This document shows, piece after piece, positions 1 through 5,443 of a DNA stretch of 13,749 nt. This stretch comes from Candidatus Woesearchaeota archaeon (lineage in GTDB: Archaea; Nanobdellota; Nanobdellia; Woesearchaeales; SM23-78): positions 1 to 13,749 of the forward strand of contig JAFGBP010000085.1 in assembly GCA_016933095.1 (NCBI GenBank), given 5' to 3'. The first letter of the stretch is position 1. Each line of letters begins with the position of its first letter. The notes beneath the pieces are model-generated. The model saw only the letters and a program-made list of their open reading frames with translations, was not told the origin of the DNA and ran no database searches. The position numbers and the translations under genes were made by a program.

Positions 1-606
1 ACAGCAGTACTTCTTCCACCGGCTCTCATCAGCCCGAACAACAGCGCTGACCAAAAGCTGGGCCTTCAGTGAAGAGTTCTCCGGGACCTCGAAGGCAGAG
101 ATCTTCTCAGAACCGACAAGGTCAGAGCCTCTGAATAGACTCAAGCTCTCGGTTTGTGATTGGAGCGAGTAGACCACCTTGCAGACGCTGTTCCTGGTGT
201 TGCTGGTCTCGAAGTTGGGCGGAACCTCGATCCTGCAGCTATATTCGGTCCTGGCCTTGACTTCAGAAGGCACAAAGAGAAGCCCCTTGAACAGGACTGA
301 GGGGCTTATAGTCAGTATCTTGACCCAAACATCCTTGATAATGTCCTTGGAAACTGGCGTGACGTTCAGAGGCGGTCCGGAGATTATGATGCCGGAATTG
401 TAAGAGTCAATCAGGTCATGATTTGGGGTTGTTGAGGTTGGATAGATCAGGCTTGCTATGAGATCCTCGTTGTTGTAGCTAAGAGTCATGCAATCCTGCC
501 ATTCCTGGCCTGAGAATTGGTTGCAGTCAAAAGAAAAAACAACAGGCATCGCAAGAACTAGCAAGATCAGCGCGATGCCTGTCCTGAAAAAGATTTTCGG
601 CTTCAT
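1..606 (-). CDS. Secreted or membrane-anchored protein, unknown function (3' end outside window)
   Basis: An open frame runs from an ATG at 606-604 to the window edge, giving 202 codons with no stop. It starts MKPKIFFRTGIALILLVL, a basic stretch followed by a hydrophobic segment (about residues 7-24) typical of a signal peptide or N-terminal anchor. The rest is polar, with scattered cysteines (for example FDCNQF, WQDCM, YSCRIE) and beta-like alternation, suggesting an exported domain. Its ATG overlaps the TGA of the preceding pilin gene by 4 bases (ATGA), so the two are very probably translationally coupled and cotranscribed. Exported proteins are expected beside a VirB2-like pilin, but I do not recognise the family. 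The plus-strand frame at 179-403 is its shadow. Confidence 0.8.
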   Translation of the reverse strand, partial: MKPKIFFRTGIALILLVLAMPVVFSFDCNQFSGQEWQDCMTLSYNNEDLIASLIYPTSTTPNHDLIDSYNSGIIISGPPLNVTPVSKDIIKDVWVKILTISPSVLFKGLLFVPSEVKARTEYSCRIEVPPNFETSNTRNSVCKVVYSLQSQTESLSLFRGSDLVGSEKISAFEVPENSSLKAQLLVSAVVRADESRWKKYCC

Positions 607-929
607 CCTACGAGGAACTCCACGACCAATGGAGCGATCCAGATGACTATCAAGCCGACCACGATGTAAGTCGCCGTCATCTTGGCCTGCTCCCTCCTGG
701 CAGCATCCCCTCCGCTGATGATGAAGGTCACCCCTGCAAATACCAGGAAGATGACCGCCAAGACCGTAGCGGCATACTTGATGAAGTTATAGACCTTCAT
801 CACGGGCGCCAGGATGTTGTCAAAAGTCGCCTGATCCTCAGAGGAAATCTCCTCGTTGAACTCCACCGCAGCCACTATTGGCAAAGACAACACCAACAGC
901 AAAAGCAAAAAATATAGTGCCTTAGACAT
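603..929 (-). CDS. TrbC/VirB2-like pilin-type membrane protein
   Basis: A 108-aa protein with an N-terminal signal-like segment (residues 1-21), a short acidic region, then two membrane helices (about 53-75 and 86-107). Between them is a polar turn, ISGGDAARREQAK. The pattern of helix, SGGD-type loop with basic residues, then a second helix is characteristic of the TrbC/VirB2 family (major pilins of type IV secretion and conjugation). Homologous small proteins are common in DPANN archaea, where their role is unclear. I chose the ATG at 929-927 because the minus strand reads GGAGGTGGTC (943-934), a near-perfect SD, six bases before it. The in-frame GTG at 941 lies inside that SD. The gene overlaps the upstream zinc-ribbon gene by 8 bases and the downstream gene by 4. 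Confidence 0.8.
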   Translation of the reverse strand: MSKALYFLLLLLVLSLPIVAAVEFNEEISSEDQATFDNILAPVMKVYNFIKYAATVLAVIFLVFAGVTFIISGGDAARREQAKMTATYIVVGLIVIWIAPLVVEFLVG

Positions 930-1092
930 GCTTTCGACCACCTCCTCTAGCTTTCAAAGCCCTAGAGCGAACACGCTGGAAACGCTCAAGGCTGCCGTAC
1001 TTCCACTCAAGAAAAGAGACGCAAGCAGAGCAAAGAAAAGCCTCACCCTTCTCAAGAGAAGCACCACACAACTGACATTTGGCTTGATTCAT
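922..1092 (-). CDS. Small zinc-ribbon protein (56 aa)
   Basis: A short frame from ATG (1092-1090) to TAA (924-922). It encodes two CxxC knuckles, C6-Q-L-C9 and C21-S-A-C24, the layout of a four-cysteine zinc ribbon. A segment FLEWKYGSLERF and a basic tail rich in Arg, Lys and Gly (residues 40-56) follow; the tail could bind nucleic acid. The stop codon overlaps the pilin gene by 8 bases, so it is probably the first gene of a three-gene operon. There is no SD before its ATG. A weak TATA-like stretch (AGTATTTGG on the minus strand, about 1115-1123) is correctly placed for a leaderless transcript. The coupling and intact CxxC pairs make it likely to be real. The function is unknown; a regulator or assembly factor for the pilin operon is a guess. 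Confidence 0.7.
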   Translation of the reverse strand: MNQAKCQLCGASLEKGEAFLCSACVSFLEWKYGSLERFQRVRSRALKARGGGRKHV

Positions 1093-1155
1093 GAAGAGAG
1101 AAAGAACTAGATTACCAAATACTGGAACTCAGAGGTAAGATAGCTAGAAGCAGAC

Positions 1156-2355
1156 TTACTTATGGTCTTGGCTTGATTCTTTTATGAGTTCTATTGCAAT
1201 CTCATCTTTTAGATTCGCGGCTTTTTCCAAATCTTTTAATCCTGTTCTTATCCTTCTGGCCATTGTGTGAGCTACCCCTCGCCCACAATACGCTCTTCCA
1301 AGAAGTACCGTGATTTCCTTAATAGCCGCATCTTCTTTTATGTTGTCATTTGATTTATTATACTTTGAAAATGTTTTATGCGTTTTTTTAAGCAAATCTA
1401 ACAATCTGATTGACTCATTGAAATAGATGATTGCGTCTTCAATCAAATTTTCTTCGTTTTTATCCATCTCATGTTCTTTAAGAATAATCTCTCCTGATTC
1501 TAGGCAAGAATAAATCTTTTGGCGAATTTTATTTATGTCGTTTGGTAACTTCTTAAACTGTTCTTCTGTTATTTTGAAATATGCTTTTATCTTTTCAAAG
1601 GCCTTCTCATGCGCTCCAATTTTGTTTAGAACTTGTGAGGCCAGGATCAAAGTATCGATGTGGTGGGGATTGAGTTTATTTGCCTTGTTAAGGTCATTCA
1701 TTCCGTTTTGAAGATTTTCTTCTATTTTTCTTCTAGATAGGTAGCATTTTCCTCTCCAATAATATGCCTCTGAATTTGTTGGGTTGAGTTCTATGGCTTT
1801 TGAAAGATCATCTATTGCTTTTGGAAAGAATGAATCGTCTGTTTCATTTTTTATTGCATGTGCGACGCCTCTCGCAAAATATGCTTGATCTTCAGTTGGA
1901 TTCAGTTCCAATACTGAAGTAAAATCCTCTATTGCTTTATTTAATTCATTGGTTTTCTTCGATTTGCTTCTTATGTAGTGACAATCTCCTCTGAGAAGAT
2001 GTGCTTTTGTGTTTTTTGGATCAATCACTATGGCTTTGTTTAAGAATTTGATTGCATCTTCGTAGAATCCTCCTTTATGATAAATGTGGCTGAGACCAAT
2101 ATGTGCTTCTGCATTGTTAGGTTCCATCTCAATTACTTTCAGGTAGTCTTGAATCCCATTAAGCGATTCATCTAACAAATTGTAGACTAATCCGCGATAA
2201 ATATAAGCTCTTGTATCCTGTGGGTTTAGTTTTATTGATTGCGTTAGAAATTGAATTGCTTGGTGATATGACTGTTCTTTTCTCTCACCTTCTTGATGAA
2301 GACTTTCACTGATGAGTTTGACTGCCTTCTGAAAATATTCTTCTTGCTGCGTCAT
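1156..2355 (-). CDS. TPR-repeat protein
   Basis: A 399-aa soluble protein built from tandem tetratricopeptide repeats. Successive 34-residue units carry the TPR signature, ending in phrases such as AIKLNPQDTRAYIYRG, VIEMEPNNAEAHIGL, AIVIDPKNTKAHLLRG, VLELNPTEDQAYFARG and AIELNPTNSEAYYWRG. A more diverged helical C-terminal half also ends in a TPR-like repeat (GRAYCGRGVAHTMARRIRTG). Such proteins are protein-protein scaffolds; nothing shows the partner. There is no signal peptide or enzymatic domain. I prefer the ATG at 2355-2353; an in-frame TTG at 2364 is nearer the predicted transcription start. The gene is conspicuously AT-rich compared with flanking genes, with many Asn, Lys and Ile codons. 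It lies beside an integrase, so acquisition by transfer is plausible. Confidence 0.85.
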   Translation of the reverse strand: MTQQEEYFQKAVKLISESLHQEGERKEQSYHQAIQFLTQSIKLNPQDTRAYIYRGLVYNLLDESLNGIQDYLKVIEMEPNNAEAHIGLSHIYHKGGFYEDAIKFLNKAIVIDPKNTKAHLLRGDCHYIRSKSKKTNELNKAIEDFTSVLELNPTEDQAYFARGVAHAIKNETDDSFFPKAIDDLSKAIELNPTNSEAYYWRGKCYLSRRKIEENLQNGMNDLNKANKLNPHHIDTLILASQVLNKIGAHEKAFEKIKAYFKITEEQFKKLPNDINKIRQKIYSCLESGEIILKEHEMDKNEENLIEDAIIYFNESIRLLDLLKKTHKTFSKYNKSNDNIKEDAAIKEITVLLGRAYCGRGVAHTMARRIRTGLKDLEKAANLKDEIAIELIKESSQDHK

Positions 2356-2371
2356 ATCTCTCAATGGGATG

Positions 2372-2393
2372 CCAACGCAATCGTTGGTTTAAA
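2372..2393 (-). promoter_or_regulatory. TATA box and overlapping inverted repeat of the TPR gene
   Basis: On the minus strand a TTTAAA core (2388-2393) precedes the TPR start at about archaeal spacing, predicting a start near 2365. Directly abutting it is a perfect inverted repeat, CCAACG-CAAT-CGTTGG (2372-2387), between the TATA box and the predicted transcription start. A repressor bound there would block polymerase recruitment. The operator role is inference from position and symmetry. Confidence 0.45.
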
Positions 2394-2422
2394 TTTTTCG
2401 ATTATATATCGTAAACTTAATA

Positions 2423-2605
2423 AATCCTGAAACGTAAAGTATAGTTAAGAACGATCAATAGAGTGGTTCTGCACGTTAGCCCCGAAAGACGATCACGAAT
2501 TCCTGTGATTCCTGGCCGGGCTATTCGACAAACGTGTCCACAAAATGGGGCGAGTGAAAGTCCCAGAAAGTGGTTATCGTTATCCGTGATTCCTGGTTGG
2601 AATCA
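2423..2605. other. Gene-free segment with direct repeats and hairpins at the 3' side of the recombinase
   Basis: Between the TPR promoter and the recombinase stop codon I see no credible gene. The segment contains GTGATTCCTGG twice, at 2505-2515 and 2586-2596. There is a hairpin ATCAC-8 nt-GTGAT (2492-2509). A nested imperfect hairpin runs from CCAC to GTGG (about 2539-2574). A perfect 7-bp hairpin TGATTCC-TGGTT-GGAATCA (2587-2605) overlaps the recombinase stop codon. The TGATTCC motif thus occurs three times, once inverted. The sites could be recombinase-binding arms, an attachment core, a transcription terminator, or a mixture. Confidence 0.4.
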
Positions 2606-3625
2606 AGTCACTTTTTCTTTTAGTTCCAGCAGTATTTCTTCCTTGATGCGTAGACCGATATCCTGCATCTTTAGCCGTTGGTTGTTTAATTCCTCTTCGA
2701 GCTCAGTAATCCTTTCTTTGAGCTTTACCGTCTCGTTCTCGTAGACTTTCTTGACTGAGGCTCGCTCGTACGCTCCGCTCATCCGGACGTAGGTTTTCAT
2801 CTCGTCGCTTCCCAGGCTCCAGCCGTAGCGGTGCGCTAGTTTCAGGGTGTCGCCTTCGAGTTCTCTGGCATAATATGTGGCTGAGCTGTGCCTGAAGAGG
2901 TGTGGCGACAGTTTACGTCCTAAGACCTGAACTGCCCGCTCACAGAGTATCTTGCGAACTGTTGCGTAGCCCTTGACAAATAGCAGACTATCAGAAGCCA
3001 GTCCTTTGAAGTATGTGCTGTTCACAAAGGCTTGAATGTCCTCTGTAAATAGAGGGACTGGTATCTTTCGCACATATGTTTTGGACAAATTACATCTCAT
3101 CCAGAAGCATTTCTTCTCGCCAGCATATTCTTCCCAGGTCAGGTCTTTTTTCTTGACAGAGAGCATCTCCTGAATCCTGAATCCGCTGTCAAATAGCAAT
3201 AGGGTAAGCAGTTTATATTCGATCCTGGAGAAGCCGTTAGCTAAACGGATGGTGTCGTTCAGAGACAGCACTTCTTTCTCGATTGGCTTCTCGTCTTTGC
3301 TTATCCTGGCCTTGATCCAGGCGACTTCTGGCGGGTAAATCTCATTATCTCCTTTGAGCCATTTCCAGAACTGCTTAAGGAACTTCTTTACATCTGATTT
3401 GCTTGAACCTGAGTAGTTCGTCCCGGATGTGGCCTTAAACTCGTTTCTGTTGAGTTTATTGACAAAAGTCTCTATGTCTGTCCTTGTCAGTTCATCCAGG
3501 TTATGGTCATCAAAACCCCTTAGAATGAGTCCGTAGACCATCTTTAACTTCTTCATCCTGTTTCTAGACAAACCTTCGTTCAGGCAGTGGTTCTCGAACT
3601 TAGTCCATAGCTCGTTGTTCTTCAT
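2603..3625 (-). CDS. Tyrosine recombinase / integrase (Xer-like)
   Basis: A 340-aa tyrosine recombinase. Residues 1-110 form a SAM-like, core-binding N-terminal domain. Residues 115-285 form the catalytic domain, with the expected set in order: R150 (GFRIQEML), K182 (LSKTY), H242-x-x-R245 (SPHLFRHSSATYYA), W269 or H265 (HRYGWS) and nucleophile Y279 (TYVRM). After Y279 is a 45-residue coiled coil (KLKERITELEEELNNQ), an extension that could serve oligomerisation. All catalytic residues are present, so it is probably active in DNA integration, excision or dimer resolution. It starts 65 bp from the 3' end of tRNA-Glu, the classic position for an element integrated in a tRNA gene. TTTATATA (3648-3655) predicts a nearly leaderless transcript; an AGGTGA SD-like site lies five bases before the ATG. 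Confidence 0.9.
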   Translation of the reverse strand: MKNNELWTKFENHCLNEGLSRNRMKKLKMVYGLILRGFDDHNLDELTRTDIETFVNKLNRNEFKATSGTNYSGSSKSDVKKFLKQFWKWLKGDNEIYPPEVAWIKARISKDEKPIEKEVLSLNDTIRLANGFSRIEYKLLTLLLFDSGFRIQEMLSVKKKDLTWEEYAGEKKCFWMRCNLSKTYVRKIPVPLFTEDIQAFVNSTYFKGLASDSLLFVKGYATVRKILCERAVQVLGRKLSPHLFRHSSATYYARELEGDTLKLAHRYGWSLGSDEMKTYVRMSGAYERASVKKVYENETVKLKERITELEEELNNQRLKMQDIGLRIKEEILLELKEKVT

Positions 3626-3647
3626 GTTTTCACCTAGAACGAGCTTA

Positions 3648-3655
3648 TATATAAA
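3648..3655 (-). promoter_or_regulatory. TATA box of the recombinase gene
   Basis: The minus strand reads TTTATATA, centred about 26 bp before the ATG at 3625. It lies in the gap between tRNA-Glu and the recombinase, so the recombinase has its own promoter. The T-rich stretch between 3690 and 3660 on the same strand may also terminate the tRNA transcript. Confidence 0.55.
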
Positions 3656-3690
3656 CGGTTATGCGCCCCAGAAGTATACGAAAATATAAA

Positions 3691-3800
3691 CGCCCCGGCC
3701 GGGATTTGAACCCAGGTCATCGGATGTTTTTAACATCATCGATCTTCTCGATGGTTGTTTCGAAAATCCGAGATGATTGGCCGGACTACACCACCGGGGC
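3691..3800 (-). tRNA. tRNA-Glu(UUC) with a 35-nt intron at 37/38
   Basis: The full cloverleaf is visible. The acceptor stem is GCCCCGG/CCGGGGC with discriminator G73. The D-arm carries the archaeal Glu-type phrase GTGTAGTCCGGCCAATCAT. The anticodon stem is TCGGA/TCCGA. The T-arm is CTGGG-TTCAAAT-CCCGG. The mature length is 75 nt and CCA is not encoded. The intron is 3726-3760. A bulge-helix-bulge supports it: the anticodon stem, a four-pair helix of U32-A35 with the AAAA at the intron 3' side, 3-nt bulges CG^A and AC^A, then inner helices AACA/TGTT and CATCGA/TCGATG. The anticodon after splicing is UUC, with G37. A TATA box at 3987-3996 is too far for the tRNA alone and suggests cotranscription with the hairpin repeats. 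Confidence 0.93.
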
Positions 3801-3813
3801 TTTACTTCGTTCT

Positions 3814-3956
3814 CCCCGCTGAGCACGCTGACGTCGTCATCGTACACCATCGGGGCATTACTCCGTTCGCCCCGCTGAGCATGACTTGCGTCATACACCA
3901 CCGGGGCACTTCGTACCCCGCTGAGCATGCCAGGTTCCCTGTCATGCCATTGGGGC
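3814..3956 (-). repeat. Three tandem structured repeats sharing the tRNA-Glu 5' end
   Basis: Three units occupy 3814-3856, 3869-3907 and 3916-3956. Each, read on the minus strand, begins like the tRNA (GCCCCGGTGGTGTA in the middle unit, identical to tRNA-Glu bases 1-14) and ends GCTCAGCGGGG. An outer GCCCC/GGGG stem therefore closes each unit. Inside is a second stem whose sequence differs but whose pairing is kept: ACGaTGAC/GTCAgCGT, ATGAC-GCAA-GTCAT and ATGaCAGG/CCTGgCAT. Spacers of 8-13 nt share a CTTCGT or CTCCGT core. A TATA box (TTTTTAAATA, 3987-3996, minus) predicts a start about 10 nt before the first unit, so the array is probably transcribed with tRNA-Glu. The paired changes argue for selected RNA structure; the function is unknown. 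Confidence 0.7.
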
Positions 3957-3986
3957 AAAAGTTCTATTCTCCTTGTGATTTTGGGC

Positions 3987-3996
3987 TATTTAAAAA
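3987..3996 (-). promoter_or_regulatory. TATA box for the hairpin-repeat / tRNA-Glu unit
   Basis: The minus strand reads TTTTTAAATA. A start about 26 bp downstream falls near 3965, immediately before the first hairpin repeat at 3956. No better TATA box lies nearer the tRNA; the spacers between repeats and tRNA are not TATA-like. The repeats and tRNA therefore probably form one transcript. Confidence 0.5.
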
Positions 3997-4001
3997 TGTT
4001 T

Positions 4002-4304
4002 TTACTGGAGGCTGTCTTGTTTTCTCATGAAGCTTTCGCTGCTGTATTCTGCGGGGTTTGTAGTGTCCATCAGCTTCTTGCGTTCTTCTTCTATCTTCTG
4101 AGTGTAGGCGTCTTTCCTGGCACCGTCCATCTTGGCGATCTCTGCCCTTGTCAGGCCTACGTAGAATCCTGCCTTGATGGTCTCGGTTTTCATGTCTCTT
4201 AGAGTTTTTATGATGTCGTCCAGGCTTTCTGTTGTCATTAGTTTGGTGTCTGTCTGGAGGTAGTATATTGCGTTGATTTTCTCCACTACGAGTCTTGGTA
4301 TCAT
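4002..4304 (-). CDS. Small helical protein, unknown function (100 aa)
   Basis: The frame encodes a predominantly helical, charged protein. Its middle (DDIIKTLRDMKTETIKAG) and C-terminal part (KIEEERKKLMDT) look amphipathic or coiled-coil. There is no signal peptide, membrane segment, cysteine pair or recognisable motif. A TTG at 4319 extends the frame by five residues, but the ATG at 4304-4302 is preferred. A TATA box (TTTATAAA, minus, 4328-4335) predicts a transcription start close to it, and GGGAG lies just before it. The gene stands alone between two tRNA genes, each with its own promoter. It might be a lineage-specific orphan. Confidence 0.6.
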   Translation of the reverse strand: MIPRLVVEKINAIYYLQTDTKLMTTESLDDIIKTLRDMKTETIKAGFYVGLTRAEIAKMDGARKDAYTQKIEEERKKLMDTTNPAEYSSESFMRKQDSLQ

Positions 4305-4376
4305 GTTCTCCCTGGTCAAGCCTCTTGTTTATAAACTTTACGAATAAGTCACTATCTGGGAGTAGTTAGAAAATAA

Positions 4377-4515
4377 TGGGCCCAAGGGGACGTTCAGGCT
4401 GACGCCCTTGAACCGGTCGTCAACTATTTGAACCCCCGACCCCCGGCTCTCCTAAATCATGCGAAGAGCATGGCCATATAAGACCGGTGCTCCAGCCAGG
4501 CTAAGCTATGGGCCC
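4377..4515 (-). tRNA. tRNA-Ile(UAU) with two introns (37/38 and 59/60)
   Basis: The mature 75-nt tRNA has acceptor GGGCCCA/TGGGCCC with A73, D-stem GCTT/GAGC, anticodon stem CCGGT/GCCGG, anticodon TAT with A37, and T-stem GGGGG/CCCCT. CCA is not encoded. Intron 1 is 4449-4476 (28 nt). Its BHB has central helix CTTA/TAGG, bulges TA^T and AG^A, and hairpin CATGC-TCTTC-GCATG. Intron 2 is 4391-4426 (36 nt) in the T-loop. Its BHB has outer helix the T-stem, central helix TTCA/TGAA, bulges AA^T and CG^T, and inner helix GTTGACG/CGTCAGC. Both splice points fall at the standard place in each bulge. A TATA box at 4548-4557 (CTTTTTAAAC) predicts a start about 10 nt before the tRNA. A36-type reading is excluded because position 33 must be U. 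Confidence 0.88.
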
Positions 4516-4547
4516 TTGGAATCTTTAGCTTCATGTGTTAGATGATT

Positions 4548-4600
4548 GTTTAAAAAGTTTTTCGTTGACTTGGTCCAGTCCAAGACTAAACCTTTATAAA
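4548..4600. promoter_or_regulatory. Divergent promoters for tRNA-Ile and the membrane protein gene
   Basis: Two TATA boxes face away from each other. CTTTTTAAAC on the minus strand (4548-4557) serves tRNA-Ile. TTTATAAA on the plus strand (4593-4600) predicts a start near 4620, leaving a leader of about 25 nt with an SD for the membrane protein gene. Confidence 0.55.
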
Positions 4601-4644
4601 CTTGAGAGGGGATTGTGGTTGCATAGCAAAAAGAGGATGATAAC

Positions 4645-5385
4645 TTGGCATGGTACACTATTCTCGCTACGATAGGCTCTTACCTGCTGGACTTGTTCCT
4701 TGATTGGCTTAAGACTATCTTCGTCCTGCCGTTCCAGACTACTGACATGCTCTGGCTCTTAGTCCCTGTCTGGCTTGTGTGGTTCTTCGCTGAGTTCTTC
4801 CAGGAAAAGAAAGGCACGAGCATGGGGAACGCGGTATCGAACGCCGTCGTCGTCCTTTGGGGAAGCATCGATTGCGCAAGGCAGACCACTTACTGGATGG
4901 CAGAGCACCCTGGTTTGTTCTGGGAGACCTTCCTCAGGTTCTTCCTGATAGGGCTGATATTCTCATACGGCGTTATAATAGTGTGGCTGGGCCTGAAGGG
5001 CAACAAGGTGATAAAGTTCATTGGCAGGATAAGGGAGGTCACGTACGTCTTCATAATGTTCGTCCCGATATTCTACAGCGCAATACCCTTCTCATGGGGC
5101 CACGTGCTGGGAGCCATCATCTTCTTCCCAGTATTCTACTTCACGATAGAACTTATAGACCGGTACGCCCCGAACCCATTGGCTGTCGTGATGGATCTTG
5201 GAGAAAAGGACAAGCCAAAGGATTCTTTTGATGACAACCTTTTTGACAAGGATCCTTTCCCGCCAGCAAGGCCTGCCGGCCCTGTAGGCTTGCCGCCAAG
5301 CCAGACTTTTCCTCCGATGCGCAACCCTCCTACTATGCGCCCGCCGAAAGCTGTTCCTCCATTTAATCAACGCCTGCCGAAATAG
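4645..5385 (+). CDS. Four-helix membrane protein with proline-rich tail, unknown function
   Basis: A 246-aa integral membrane protein. Hydrophobic helices are visible at about 35-52, 92-115, 131-148 and 153-171, with an amphipathic N-terminal stretch (1-30) rich in Trp, Leu and Phe. The C-terminal 60 residues are cytosolic-looking: an acidic segment (DKPKDSFDDNLFDKDPF), then a low-complexity tail of PP and PxR motifs (PPARPAGPVGLPP, MRNPPTMRPPK). The start is a TTG (4645), chosen because GAGGATGAT (4633-4641) just before it matches the SD consensus. An ATG inside that SD is out of frame and stops after 12 codons. I do not recognise the family. The tail suggests a protein-binding role. It converges on the HAMP receptor gene. 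Confidence 0.8.
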   Translation: MAWYTILATIGSYLLDLFLDWLKTIFVLPFQTTDMLWLLVPVWLVWFFAEFFQEKKGTSMGNAVSNAVVVLWGSIDCARQTTYWMAEHPGLFWETFLRFFLIGLIFSYGVIIVWLGLKGNKVIKFIGRIREVTYVFIMFVPIFYSAIPFSWGHVLGAIIFFPVFYFTIELIDRYAPNPLAVVMDLGEKDKPKDSFDDNLFDKDPFPPARPAGPVGLPPSQTFPPMRNPPTMRPPKAVPPFNQRLPK

Positions 5386-5443
5386 GCGGTGATCTTTTTG
5401 TGGGAAACTTCATCTTATAATAGAAAACCGAAGATTCAATAAA

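Noticed and set aside
179..403. A 74-aa plus-strand protein near the left edge
   Set aside because: The minus strand carries a continuous 202-codon frame with a signal peptide, coupled to the pilin gene; this is its shadow.
856..1110. An 84-aa plus-strand protein
   Set aside because: It is antisense to the pilin and zinc-ribbon genes, and the minus strand has overlaps, a strong SD and CxxC pairs.
3801..3956. CRISPR array
   Set aside because: Only three units, each diverged and individually palindromic, with 8-13 nt spacers that are themselves similar. There is no constant repeat and no cas gene in the window.
3659..4202. Frames of 91-99 codons on both strands around 3659-4202
   Set aside because: They run through tRNA-Glu, its intron and the hairpin repeats; the repetitive peptide is a by-product of structured RNA sequence.
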